Positions 26,809-35,720 of a stretch of DNA of 64,000 nucleotides are shown here, piece by piece. Position 1 is the first letter of the stretch; the number at the start of each line of letters is the position of its first letter. The notes under the pieces were generated by a model. The model made no database searches and had not been told where the DNA came from. It was given only the letters and a program-made list of their open reading frames with translations. The position numbers and the translations under genes are program-made. Origin of the DNA: JBALVT01 sp045110675 (GTDB taxonomy: Bacteria; Pseudomonadota; Gammaproteobacteria; Pseudomonadales; Halieaceae); the NCBI GenBank assembly GCA_045110675.1, contig JBGCGJ010000002.1:14159-78158 (forward strand), in the 5' to 3' direction.

Positions 26809-27606
26809 CTAAGCGGCCTTGGAAATACTGGCTTCCAACTCCGAATGCAAATCGAGATATTGACCGGTGAGTTTGTGGCTGGGGGCCATGTCAATCAGAG
26901 GTCGGTGAGCCCGGTGAGACTCTTTCATCTTGATAGATGTGTTCAGGTAGGTATCAAAGATAGGATAACCCTCTTCGGACAGTTCATTCACCAGCTCAGA
27001 AGGTAAGCGAGCCTGAGAGTTGAACTGATTGATAACAATCCCCTCTACCTCCAAATCCGGATTGTGATCTTCCTGCAATTCGGCAATGTTTTCCATCAAG
27101 GAATACAAACTTTGACGCGCGAAACTGTCACAGTCAAAAGGCACGAGTACTGTGTCGGAGGCAATCAGCGCTGACTTGGAGAAAAAATTGAAATTTGGCG
27201 GCGTATCGATATAAATACGATCGTACTCCGAATCGAGCTTCTCCAGCGCATCGCGTAATTTGTAAATCTTATAGCGGGATTCGAGCTCCTTCTCCAAGGT
27301 CGATAGCACCGGGCTCGAAGGCATCAAGAACAGGTTTTCATAGGGTGTGTCCCAAACGAAAGAATCTGGGTTCTGGCGCATTTTGCGCGACCCGACAGTC
27401 TGTTTGAACAAGCCCGCAACACCCTGCGCCTCAGCGGGAAAGGCCTCGGCGTCTATCTCGCCCACCAGATAATGGGTAGTGTTGCCCTGTACATCGAGAT
27501 CAATGACCAGGGTTCGATAACCCATCGCAGCGCCAATGGCCGCGAGGTTGCAGGTGATGCTGGTCTTACCAACTCCGCCTTTTTGATTGAAAACAACGCG
27601 TTTCAT
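26809..27606 (-). CDS. Solitary ParA/MinD-type ATPase
   Basis: This 265-residue protein has the deviant Walker A KGGVGKT (9-15) with signature Lys9, Walker A' VIDLDVQGNTTHYL and Walker B IYIDTPPNF. ParA ATPases position cargo on the nucleoid or at the pole through ATP-driven dimerisation. No parB, parS-like repeat, chemotaxis or pilus gene is adjacent, so this is not the chromosomal parAB copy. Near residues 150-240 there are conserved DSFARQSLYSL and NSQARLPSELV. It is convergent with the BASS gene. The cargo is unknown. Confidence 0.85.
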   Translation of the reverse strand: MKRVVFNQKGGVGKTSITCNLAAIGAAMGYRTLVIDLDVQGNTTHYLVGEIDAEAFPAEAQGVAGLFKQTVGSRKMRQNPDSFVWDTPYENLFLMPSSPVLSTLEKELESRYKIYKLRDALEKLDSEYDRIYIDTPPNFNFFSKSALIASDTVLVPFDCDSFARQSLYSLMENIAELQEDHNPDLEVEGIVINQFNSQARLPSELVNELSEEGYPIFDTYLNTSIKMKESHRAHRPLIDMAPSHKLTGQYLDLHSELEASISKAA

Positions 27607-27695
27607 GATGAAATACCACTACCGGAATGAGTTGATGAGAGACCTAAAAGTGTAATCAATGCACGCGAATATTGTAAGCGCGGCGAGCCAAAAAC

Positions 27696-28859
27696 CTATG
27701 ACTGGGACCAAACTCGCCGATACAAACCCACAATATCAGCAGCAGACGGCACCAGGGGGTTATTATCTGGAGAGCCCGAAGCCAAGGCCTGTCCGGCCAT
27801 TAATTCAAGCGATTCAGACCAATCGGCTTCATCTATTCCGTATTCCCTGGGTGTTGGTACGGCTAAATCCTTGTTTAACTGCCGAAGCGCATCAACCAGC
27901 TTTCCCAGGGCTGCCGTATCGGTATCCGAGTCCGTCGCCATTCCCATATGTCGCGCGCAGTGTGCATAACGCTTGGGAGCGCCCGCTACCGACCAGGCGG
28001 TAATTTCCGGCAACAACATGGCATTACTGAGGCCATGAGGCACGTGGTATAGGGCGCCAATAGGACGGCTCATACCGTGTATCAATGTTACCGAGGAATT
28101 GGAGAAGGCGATGCCTCCCTGGGTCGCCGCCAACATCATCGCTTCACGAGCTTCGCGATTGTCTGGCTCCGCACAGGCCGTACGAATATTTCGATAAATA
28201 CTGCTCATAGCGGTCAGAGCAATGCTGTCAGCAAAAGGATTCGCCTTGCGGCTGACGTAGGCCTCAAGCGCATGGCACAAGCTGTCGATGCCGGTATCTG
28301 CAGTTAATCGATAGGGCATGCTCAGGGTCAGCTCGTAATCCACCAGCGCGGCCACAGGCATCAAACCCAACCCCATACAGAGCATTTTCTCCTGGGATGT
28401 GGTGTCGGTAATGACTGCTGCCCGGGTCGCTTCGGAGCCGGTACCTGCAGTGGTTGGAATAGCTACAATCGGCAAGCCGCTGTCGATTTGATGCGGTACT
28501 TTGTAGTCACCAATACCTCCCGTCAGTTCGGCCATTACTGCCACGGCCTTGCCGGTATCCATCGAACTACCGCCCCCTAAAGCCACGACACCGTCAAAAT
28601 CGCCTCCATGCAGCACTGACAAAGCGTCATCTACGCTATCTGTGGTGGGGTCCGGCACACATCGATCAAACAGGCCATAGGCTATATCCGCTTCTTTCAG
28701 CTGGGATTCCAGACCGGCACAGTAGCCCTGCTGAACCATAAATGCATCGGTGACCAACAGGGGCCGATGAATACCCAGCTCCCTTAAAGTGGCAACCAAT
28801 TGACGACTGGCGCCAGCGCCGACACGCAAAATCCGGGGAAGATTGATGTTAGCGCTCAT
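27696..28859 (-). CDS. Iron-containing alcohol dehydrogenase
   Basis: Starting at the ATG at 28857-28859 (GGAG seven bases upstream) gives 387 residues of the group III iron-dependent family. The dinucleotide-binding GGGSSMDTGKAVAV, TTAGTGSEAT, and metal-ligand region (DSLCHALEAYVSRKANPFAD, NSSVTLIHGMSRPIG, HVPHGLSNAMLLPE) are all present. It oxidises a short-chain alcohol or reduces an aldehyde with NAD(P); the substrate is undefined. It follows the FKBP gene by 18 bases on the same strand. Confidence 0.92.
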   Translation of the reverse strand: MSANINLPRILRVGAGASRQLVATLRELGIHRPLLVTDAFMVQQGYCAGLESQLKEADIAYGLFDRCVPDPTTDSVDDALSVLHGGDFDGVVALGGGSSMDTGKAVAVMAELTGGIGDYKVPHQIDSGLPIVAIPTTAGTGSEATRAAVITDTTSQEKMLCMGLGLMPVAALVDYELTLSMPYRLTADTGIDSLCHALEAYVSRKANPFADSIALTAMSSIYRNIRTACAEPDNREAREAMMLAATQGGIAFSNSSVTLIHGMSRPIGALYHVPHGLSNAMLLPEITAWSVAGAPKRYAHCARHMGMATDSDTDTAALGKLVDALRQLNKDLAVPTPREYGIDEADWSESLELMAGQALASGSPDNNPLVPSAADIVGLYRRVWSQS

Positions 28860-28877
28860 AACAAGCTCCAAAGACTA

Positions 28878-29510
28878 TTATTTAATTTCGATCAAATGTA
28901 TTTCGAAGACCAGCGCGGTGTTAGGCGGAATCGAGTCTCCCGCGCCCTGCTCGCCATAAGCCAGATTCGGCGGGCTGGCAATACGCCATTTGTCACCGAC
29001 GCTCATCAATTGTAATGCCTCTGTCCAGGCGGGTATTACCTGGGTGACACCAAACGTTGCCGGCTCACCTCGATCAACAGAGCTGTCAAAAATAGTGCCA
29101 TCCACCAAAGTACCGTGATAGTGAGTGACTACCGTAGATTCGCGTGTTGGACTGGGCCCACCACTACCCGCTTCCAACACTTCGTACTGAAGGCCGCTGG
29201 CGGTGGTCGTGACCTCCTCGCGCTCGGCATTGGCTGCCATAAACTGCTCGGCCAACTGGGCTCGTTTACCCGCCAACTCAGCGGCTTTAGCTTTTTGTCT
29301 GTCCTGTACCGCTTGGTAGCTGGGGTTTAACTCTTCATCAGACATTGCAGCTTGCTGATGATTAAACCAATGCTGAATACCGGCCATCACAGCGTTCACG
29401 TCCATACCGTCAAATTTGTTGCGCAGCATTTGATCGCCAAATTGGAGACCGAAGCCGTAGCTGACTTTCTGTTCATCGGTAGTTAGTTCAATCTCAGGGA
29501 GTAGAGCCAT
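28878..29510 (-). CDS. FKBP-type peptidyl-prolyl isomerase, FklB/FkpA-like
   Basis: This 210-residue protein has an N-terminal helical dimerisation domain (about 1-95, with KVSYGFGLQFGDQML) and a C-terminal FKBP domain (about 100-210): VVTHYHGTLVDGTIFDSS, GVTQVIPAWTEALQLMSVG, and AYGEQGAGDSIPPNTALVFEI. It speeds proline isomerisation and chaperones folding. No signal peptide is seen, so it is more like cytoplasmic FklB than periplasmic FkpA. It is upstream of the alcohol dehydrogenase, with 18 bases between. Confidence 0.92.
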   Translation of the reverse strand: MALLPEIELTTDEQKVSYGFGLQFGDQMLRNKFDGMDVNAVMAGIQHWFNHQQAAMSDEELNPSYQAVQDRQKAKAAELAGKRAQLAEQFMAANAEREEVTTTASGLQYEVLEAGSGGPSPTRESTVVTHYHGTLVDGTIFDSSVDRGEPATFGVTQVIPAWTEALQLMSVGDKWRIASPPNLAYGEQGAGDSIPPNTALVFEIHLIEIK

Positions 29511-29567
29511 GAAGTTATCCGTTATGCTTAGTAAAATGAGACGCGCACTTTATCATAGGAGATCAAA

Positions 29568-30158
29568 ATGACCGAGGCTGTTCAGGAGATTCTCAGTTTC
29601 TGGTTTGGGGATCTGGATGAAGAGGGAATAAGCAAGCCGGAGCAACATTCGCTGTGGTTTAAATCGAGCGAGGAGACTGATCAGCACTGTAGAGATGAAT
29701 TTGGGCACTATGTTGAAAGTGCTCTTCGAGGAGAGCTGGAGGATTGGGCGCAATCCGACCAAGGTCTGATTGCCCTGGTTCTGCTGCTCGATCAACTTAC
29801 GCGCAATATCTATCGCGGTACACCCGCCGCATTCTCTGGTGACACCAGAGCGTTGAAACTGGCACAAACTGCGATTCAAAACGGCAGAAACCTGCACCTT
29901 CCGCCCATCCACCAACAGTTTTTGTATCTACCTCTTGAGCACTGTGAAGATAGGAAAGTCCAGGAGCACTGTGTCGCGCTGATGAATCAATTGGCCGACC
30001 ACACGGAGCACGAAATGTTTCAGGGTTTCGCGCGCTACGCCCTGGCTCACCGCGATGTTATCGCCCAGTTCGGTCGATTTCCGCATCGAAACGCAATTCT
30101 CGGGCGTGAATCCACGCCCGAAGAGCTGGCCTACCTCGAAAAGCACGGCGGGTTCTAA
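29568..30158 (+). CDS. DUF924 family protein
   Basis: This 196-residue protein carries the DUF924 pattern: EILSFWFGD at the start, WFKSSEETDQHCRDEFG, LVLLLDQLTRNIYRGTPAAF, FLYLPLEHCEDRKVQ and the ending FGRFPHRNAILGRESTPEE. The fold is all-helical and TPR-like; no reaction is established. An AGGAGATCAAA ribosome site precedes the ATG. It overlaps the convergent Nudix gene by four bases. Confidence 0.9.
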   Translation: MTEAVQEILSFWFGDLDEEGISKPEQHSLWFKSSEETDQHCRDEFGHYVESALRGELEDWAQSDQGLIALVLLLDQLTRNIYRGTPAAFSGDTRALKLAQTAIQNGRNLHLPPIHQQFLYLPLEHCEDRKVQEHCVALMNQLADHTEHEMFQGFARYALAHRDVIAQFGRFPHRNAILGRESTPEELAYLEKHGGF

Positions 30159-30739
30159 GAACGCCGCTGGGATACCGGCGAAAACTCATAGTGAGTTTCC
30201 GTCATTTCCGCTTGCCAAACCTCAAAGCGCCCGCTATCTAGGTCGGCATAGGCCTGGATGATAGAATCATTAACTTCCGGATAGGCAACTTGCTCCCAGG
30301 GACATTCCTCCTTGGAAAAGTACCGACAATCTCGGGCTTCGACACCCGGGGTGCAAGAATCGCTGTCAACCGTCGCGCGAAATGCGACATAGACCTGGTT
30401 GATGAAGGTAATTGTTCCGGTCATGTAAAACTGCAGTTGATCCGCTGAAACTATCACACCGGTCTCTTCATACAGCTCTCTTGCTGCCCCTTCAGCCAGG
30501 GTTTCTCCACTTTCAAGAAAACCCCCAGGGATCGCCCACAAACCACGTTGGGGTTCGAGTTCGCGCTGCACCCACAGCAAGCGCTTACCGCTGGCGACGA
30601 AGCAGGTGACCACAATCATGGGGTGCTGGTAATGACGCATCTCGCACTGCTTGCAATACCAATGATTGCGCACCTGGCCAGCAATTTCATGACGCTGAAG
30701 GCTCGCTTTACAGTTCGGGCAATAATTAATGGCTGCCAT
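30155..30739 (-). CDS. Nudix hydrolase with N-terminal zinc ribbon
   Basis: Starting at the ATG at 30737-30739 gives 194 residues. A four-Cys zinc ribbon (CPNCKASL and CKQC, residues about 6-30) precedes a Nudix domain with the full box GFLESGETLAEGAARELYEE TG split here for length. This domain arrangement is seen in NADH pyrophosphatase-like and ADP-ribose or NAD-cleaving enzymes. The long upstream open frame runs into the cinA leader and is not used. It is divergent from cinA, which also acts on pyridine nucleotides. Confidence 0.88.
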   Translation of the reverse strand: MAAINYCPNCKASLQRHEIAGQVRNHWYCKQCEMRHYQHPMIVVTCFVASGKRLLWVQRELEPQRGLWAIPGGFLESGETLAEGAARELYEETGVIVSADQLQFYMTGTITFINQVYVAFRATVDSDSCTPGVEARDCRYFSKEECPWEQVAYPEVNDSIIQAYADLDSGRFEVWQAEMTETHYEFSPVSQRRS

Positions 30740-30872
30740 CGCACACTCACGGTAAAAAATGAGCCTATATCGACGTTTCGAGCTCATTTTCAAAAAAAAG
30801 ACCTTATCACTTTGCCTGCGCAAAAGCATTGAGGCTATGCTTGCATCGATTTATTCCAGCTATGAGAGACCT

Positions 30873-32159
30873 ATGAGCGATCGTGATTTAAAAGTGCAGT
30901 TGTTACTGACCGGCAACGAGATTATGAGTGGGGACACTGTTGACTCCAACTCGGCCCTTATTGCCAGACGCCTTTCCGAATTGGCCTTGTCTGTCTATCG
31001 CAAAGTCACCGTTGGCGATGATGTACCGCTGTTGAAAGAAGAACTCGCCGCAATGGCAGCCGCTTCCGATGTGATCATCATCAACGGAGGTCTCGGTCCG
31101 ACGGTTGATGATCTGACCGCCCAGGTGGTCGCTGAGGTCGCGGGCGTACCCATCGAAGAGCACCCAGAGGCGGTGACTCACCTGGAGAGTTGGTGTGCCA
31201 AGCGCAATCTGACTTTGAACGCCGCGAACCGCAAGCAGGCGATGCTGCCGAAAGGCTCCCTCATTATCGACAATCCTATCGGCAGCGCCGTAGGTTTCGA
31301 AATGCTCATTGGACAGTGTCGGGTAATGTGCACACCGGGTGTGCCCAGTGAACTCATAGCGATGATGGATCTGATCATTGCCGATCTGGGACAAAAACTA
31401 AAACGTCCCGCCCAGCGAAATATCATTCGCCTGCAAACATTCGGCTTAGGCGAATCGACCGCACAACAAATGATTTCTGACCAACTGAAGGACTGGCCTG
31501 AAGAAGTCGATCTCGGTTTTCGCGCAGGTGCTCCACAAATGGAAATCAAACTGACGATTGACGATAGCGCATCAATTCAAGCACAGCAAACATGCAAAGC
31601 ACAGCTTGAAACACTTTTTGGAGACCACATCATCGGTGAGGGCGACACACTGTTGGCCGAGCGGGTTTTAGAACTGCTACGCGAACAAGGGAAAACTGTC
31701 ACCACAGCAGAATCGTGCACCGGCGGCTTAATCGCGAGCATGCTAACACGTATTTCCGGGGCTTCCAGCGGTTTTCATGGAGGTTTTGTAACCTACGAAA
31801 ACGACATAAAACACCGCATATTGGGGGTTAAACAGGAGTCACTTGAGGAATATGGAGCGGTTAGCGAAGCGGTTGTTAAACAAATGGCAAACGGCGCGAT
31901 GAACAAAACCGGTGCAGACTTTGCTATCGCCGTATCGGGTATCGCAGGCCCCGAAGGGGGTACTGAAGAAAAACCTGTTGGAACTGTGTGGCTGGCATGG
32001 GGAGGCCGAGACAACCTTCGAACACGTTGCCTATGCTGGCCGGTGGAACGCACATTATTTCAAACGATGGTGGCCGCAGCGGGATTGGACATGATGCGAC
32101 GAACCTTGCTCGGTATAAAAACCGAGCCCCGTTATTTTGCTCAAAGGCGCGCTAAGTAG
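30873..32159 (+). CDS. cinA: CinA-family protein with nicotinamide-nucleotide amidase domain
   Basis: The ATG at 30873 gives 428 residues. The N-terminal domain (about 1-170) is the MoCF-like COG1058 module with LLLTGNEIMSGDTVDSNSAL and INGGLGPTVDDLTAQVVAE, which in studied members hydrolyses ADP-ribose. The C-terminal PncC domain (about 270-425) has TTAESCTGGLIASMLTRISG and AVSGIAGPEGGTEEKPVGTV, and deamidates NMN in pyridine-nucleotide salvage. Both halves look intact. The 38 upstream codons of the open frame show no conservation pattern. Confidence 0.9.
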   Translation: MSDRDLKVQLLLTGNEIMSGDTVDSNSALIARRLSELALSVYRKVTVGDDVPLLKEELAAMAAASDVIIINGGLGPTVDDLTAQVVAEVAGVPIEEHPEAVTHLESWCAKRNLTLNAANRKQAMLPKGSLIIDNPIGSAVGFEMLIGQCRVMCTPGVPSELIAMMDLIIADLGQKLKRPAQRNIIRLQTFGLGESTAQQMISDQLKDWPEEVDLGFRAGAPQMEIKLTIDDSASIQAQQTCKAQLETLFGDHIIGEGDTLLAERVLELLREQGKTVTTAESCTGGLIASMLTRISGASSGFHGGFVTYENDIKHRILGVKQESLEEYGAVSEAVVKQMANGAMNKTGADFAIAVSGIAGPEGGTEEKPVGTVWLAWGGRDNLRTRCLCWPVERTLFQTMVAAAGLDMMRRTLLGIKTEPRYFAQRRAK

Positions 32160-32182
32160 TTGCCGCTTATCTTTTGTCGCAA

Positions 32183-32821
32183 TCATGGCTGCAACTGCTC
32201 GATGCTCCATTGATCCTTGTCCAAGCGTTGGTAAACGAATCGATCGTGCAACCGGTGTGCGCCGCCCTGCCAGAATTCAATTCGACTGGGAACAACACGA
32301 TAGCCGCCCCAAAAATCAGGGAGCGAAATCTCACCAGAGCCAAATTTTTCCTTGATCGCTTCCACTTGTTCTTCAAGAGCACTGCGACTGGCAATAGCTT
32401 GGCTTTGCAGCGAAGCCCAAGCCGCCAGCTGACTCTCTCTGGGGCGGGAGCGGAAATAGCGTTCAGATTCCTGTGAAGATATCTTCTCAACATCGCCGGA
32501 CACGATGACCTGACGATCCAGTTGATTCCAGGGGAAGTGCAAGGAAACACGCGAACGCGTATCCATCGCTTTAGCTTTTGCGCTTTGGTAGTTGCTATAG
32601 AAGACAAAGCCTTCAGCTGAAATACCTTTGAGTAAAACAATTCGCTGTCCGAGGTTGCCGTCATCACCGCAAGTAGCCAACACCATCGCTGTAGGATCGC
32701 GCACCCCACCTTCCACCGCCTGATCCAACCACTGTTTGAATTGCTCGGTAGGGCTCGGGTCTAACATCTCGCGGGTCAGGCCCGCAGCCAGATATTCGCG
32801 TCTGAAATCCTCGTATTCCAC
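32183..32821 (-). CDS. pdxH: Pyridoxamine/pyridoxine 5'-phosphate oxidase
   Basis: This 212-residue FMN enzyme makes pyridoxal 5'-phosphate. It shows RIVLLKGISAEGFVFYSNYQS (FMN binding), FPWNQLDRQVIVSGDVEKIS, the ESERYFRSRPRESQLAAWAS substrate motif and the C-terminal WGGYRVVPSRIEFWQGGAHRLHDR signature. Length matches E. coli PdxH (218). It is convergent with cinA. Distinguishable from the small PNPOx-like protein at 23300 by these full-length signatures. Confidence 0.96.
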   Translation of the reverse strand: MEYEDFRREYLAAGLTREMLDPSPTEQFKQWLDQAVEGGVRDPTAMVLATCGDDGNLGQRIVLLKGISAEGFVFYSNYQSAKAKAMDTRSRVSLHFPWNQLDRQVIVSGDVEKISSQESERYFRSRPRESQLAAWASLQSQAIASRSALEEQVEAIKEKFGSGEISLPDFWGGYRVVPSRIEFWQGGAHRLHDRFVYQRLDKDQWSIEQLQP

Positions 32822-32891
32822 TCTCTGTCCCTGTTAACCTGCTTAAATTCTATAGTAGCGGCCAGCTCCACTGGAGGCAAAGCAGAACACC

Positions 32892-33494
32892 ATGGATACC
32901 ATACCGGTCATTCGCAACGGCAACATTGAAGACTTAGAGAGCCTTGCAGACACTCTCAGCGACAGTTTCTTAACGGATCCCATTATGAACTGGGTCATTC
33001 CCAGACCGGATCTATACACCGATTTTTTCAGGCTGATTATCCGAGACATCTACCTGATCAAAGGAATTGCGCATTATGAGGACAATGGCCGTGGTGCCAG
33101 TCTCTGGCTTCCTCCCGGAGAGACCTTTGAGATACCACTACGCCTGAGCTTGATAAAGTTAATTGCTCGTCTGATTACTACCAAGGGCTTCGCACCCGTG
33201 AAAAACATTCGACAACAGGGCGATTTCTTCTCCCGATACCACCCGAAAGAGCCCCACTACTATCTGCAGTTCATCGGGGCTCGTCAGGCCCATCAGGGAT
33301 GCGGAGTCGGCTCGGCGCTGCTGAAACACGGCACTAGAATATGCGATGAAGAACAAATGCCAGCTTATCTGGAAAGCTCAAACTCACTGAACGTGCCGCT
33401 CTACCAGCGACACGGATTTGAGGTCATTCACGAAGGTGCAATACCCAACGGGGGACCAACTGCCTGGTTTATGTGGCGAGAGCCTCAAAAATGA
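32892..33494 (+). CDS. GNAT-family acetyltransferase
   Basis: This 200-residue protein ends in a GNAT domain with the acetyl-CoA motif HQGCGVGSALLKHG (about 136-149) and motif B PLYQRHGFEVIHEG. The N-terminal part (VIRNGNIEDLESLADTLSDS) is the usual opening strand. The acceptor is unknown. It is divergent from pdxH across 70 bases and convergent with the 99-residue gene downstream. Confidence 0.88.
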   Translation: MDTIPVIRNGNIEDLESLADTLSDSFLTDPIMNWVIPRPDLYTDFFRLIIRDIYLIKGIAHYEDNGRGASLWLPPGETFEIPLRLSLIKLIARLITTKGFAPVKNIRQQGDFFSRYHPKEPHYYLQFIGARQAHQGCGVGSALLKHGTRICDEEQMPAYLESSNSLNVPLYQRHGFEVIHEGAIPNGGPTAWFMWREPQK

Positions 33495-33513
33495 TCCGCC
33501 AACGGATTTGAGG

Positions 33514-33813
33514 CTAATCTGCAGTACTCGGGTAGACTGGCGCACGTTTGCCGGCAAAGGGTATTTGGGGAAAAGGATAGAACTCTCTCCAATCCGAGCC
33601 AAAACGCTGTTCGAGGCAGCATCCATAGACTTCGGAGTAAACTGCGTCCATCCGCTCGAGAATAAGATCCGGTGCCAGCTCACCGGTCAGGACGACCGCC
33701 TCCATCAGGCCCTCGGCCCTCAACAGTTCAGAAGGCGGCAAGTCACCACCATCGAGCAAAACACTGAACATTTTTCGCCATCGCGACTCGAGTTCTTGTA
33801 ATAGCTGGCTCAT
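33514..33813 (-). CDS. Hypothetical protein, 99 residues
   Basis: From the ATG at 33811-33813 this encodes MSQLLQELESRWRKMFSVLL and onward, a small soluble protein of predicted helices followed by a Pro/Phe-rich end (FYPFPQIPFAGKRAPVYP). It has no recognised family, signal or membrane segment. The frame extends to 33906, where it would overlap the gamma-glutamyltransferase start; the shorter form is preferred. It sits between the convergent GNAT gene and the divergent gamma-glutamyltransferase gene. Confidence 0.6.
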   Translation of the reverse strand: MSQLLQELESRWRKMFSVLLDGGDLPPSELLRAEGLMEAVVLTGELAPDLILERMDAVYSEVYGCCLEQRFGSDWREFYPFPQIPFAGKRAPVYPSTAD

Positions 33814-33898
33814 TCGCCTGGTTCTCTCCGACTTATATAGGCCTGATGGGCGAGACGGGTTAATATCTCGACTGAATTTATACCACGGATATCCCATA

Positions 33899-35644
33899 GT
33901 GATCACTCAAAGAACCGCCGCACTGGCACTGACAGTCTTTGCATTCGTTTTTCCTGGACCGGGAGCTCTCGCTAAAGATGCAACAGCCAAGACGCCCATT
34001 ATCGATTATCAAAATCGCTTTGTTCCCACCATCGCACGCAATGGCATGGTGGTGGGACCCGAAAAACTGGCGGCCGAGGTAGGAGTCTCCGTTCTCAAGG
34101 ATGGGGGTAATGCTGTAGACGCGGCCGTGGCAACCGGATTCGCGCTCGCTGTAACTTTCCCCCGAGCCGGGAATCTTGGCGGCGGCGGTTTTATGCTGAT
34201 CCACAACGCCCAGAGCAACGAACAAACCCTCATCGATTACAGAGAGACCGCTCCCGCAAAAGCGACTCGAGATATGTTTCTAAATGACGAGGGAGAGTTG
34301 GATCGGCTAAAAGCGTACTTCAGCCTTCAGTCCTCCGGCGTACCGGGCACCGTGGCGGGTTTGGTTTATGCCCAGGAAAAGTACGGCAGTTTGAGCTTGC
34401 GTAAAGTCATGGCTCCAGCAATTCGACTGGCGCAAAAGGGCTTTCCAGTCAGCTACGCTCTCAATTACGAGATCGGATCTCGAGCCGAGCGACTCAAGAA
34501 AAACGAAGAGGCTAAGAGACTGCTGTTCAAATCAGATGGCAGTGACTACAACATAGGCGATACCTGGCGACAACGAGACCTGGCCTGGACCTTAAAACAA
34601 ATTGCCAAAAAGGGAAGCAAAGGTTTTTATGAAGGTAAAGTGGCCCAGCGAATAGTCGCGGAGATGGAAGCGAACGATGGTCTGATTACCGCCGAGGATT
34701 TGGCCAATTATCGCGCAGTCGAACGCGCACCCGTGCGCGGTAGATACCGGGATTATGATATTGTCTCAACGGGTCCACCTTCCTCAGGCGGTATCCACAT
34801 CATTCAGATGCTGAATATTCTGGAAGGGTTCGATTTGAAGAGTATGGGGCACAATAGTGCTGCTTATCTTCACCATCTGACGGAGAGCATGAAGCTGGCG
34901 TATGCCGATCGCAGCCAGTATCTAGCCGATCCGGATTTTTATCCAACCCCCGTTGAACGACTGGTGGACAAGTCCTATGCCCGCCTGCAGCGCAGGCGAA
35001 TAGACCCGGGGCAAGCCACCGCCGCCGCGGACATAGCGCCAGGGCGCGATCTGAACAGCGAGAGTATGGATACCACGCACTATACGGTTGCCGACAAAGA
35101 CGGCAATGTAGTGAGCAACACCTATACCTTGAATTTCAGCTTCGGTTCTCACGTCGCAGTGCCAGGGACTGGCATGCTGCTCAACAATGAGATGGCCGAC
35201 TTTGCCACCCGGCCCGGGCACCCAAACCCCTTCGGCCTGGTTGAGGGCGAGGCCAACAAAATTGAGGGTGGCAAACGGCCACTGTCTTCCATGAGTCCGA
35301 CAATGGTTTTTAAAGACGGCAAGCCATGGTTAACAACGGGCAGCCCGGGCGGCAGCACTATTATTACCTCAATTCTCCAAACACTGATCAACGCAATGGA
35401 TTTTGATATGAACATTGCAGCCGCAGCCGCAGCGGCCAGAGTTCACCACCAATGGCAGCCCGATAGCTTGATGGTGGAGTCTGGCGTGAGCCCGGACACT
35501 ATCAAAATACTTGAAAACATGGGCCACAACGTAAGAATTGGCAAGCGGACCTTGGGACGCACTAACTCCATCGTGCAGCAAGATGATTGGCTGTACGGTG
35601 CCACCGATACGCGCAGAGTAGGAGGCTGGGTTGCCGGATATTAA
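33899..35644 (+). CDS. ggt: Gamma-glutamyltransferase, exported
   Basis: This 581-residue Ntn hydrolase precursor cleaves or transfers the gamma-glutamyl group of glutathione in the periplasm. A GTG start gives a signal peptide (TQRTAALALTVFAFVFPGPGALA). The chain is autocleaved before the catalytic Thr of DTTHYTVAD (Thr392-Thr393). Substrate loops include GGNAVDAAVATGFAL, GNLGGGGFMLIH, DYRETAP and TTGSPGGSTI. Ribosome-site quality is poor, and the start lies close to the divergent hypothetical gene. Together with the amidohydrolase downstream it suggests peptide or amide scavenging. Confidence 0.94.
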   Translation: MITQRTAALALTVFAFVFPGPGALAKDATAKTPIIDYQNRFVPTIARNGMVVGPEKLAAEVGVSVLKDGGNAVDAAVATGFALAVTFPRAGNLGGGGFMLIHNAQSNEQTLIDYRETAPAKATRDMFLNDEGELDRLKAYFSLQSSGVPGTVAGLVYAQEKYGSLSLRKVMAPAIRLAQKGFPVSYALNYEIGSRAERLKKNEEAKRLLFKSDGSDYNIGDTWRQRDLAWTLKQIAKKGSKGFYEGKVAQRIVAEMEANDGLITAEDLANYRAVERAPVRGRYRDYDIVSTGPPSSGGIHIIQMLNILEGFDLKSMGHNSAAYLHHLTESMKLAYADRSQYLADPDFYPTPVERLVDKSYARLQRRRIDPGQATAAADIAPGRDLNSESMDTTHYTVADKDGNVVSNTYTLNFSFGSHVAVPGTGMLLNNEMADFATRPGHPNPFGLVEGEANKIEGGKRPLSSMSPTMVFKDGKPWLTTGSPGGSTIITSILQTLINAMDFDMNIAAAAAAARVHHQWQPDSLMVESGVSPDTIKILENMGHNVRIGKRTLGRTNSIVQQDDWLYGATDTRRVGGWVAGY

Positions 35645-35720
35645 TATCCGGCAGAGCCTATGCAATACAGAATTGCGCGTTGTGCTCTGAATACAAAATA
35701 AATATTGCTCGAGGTTTTTC

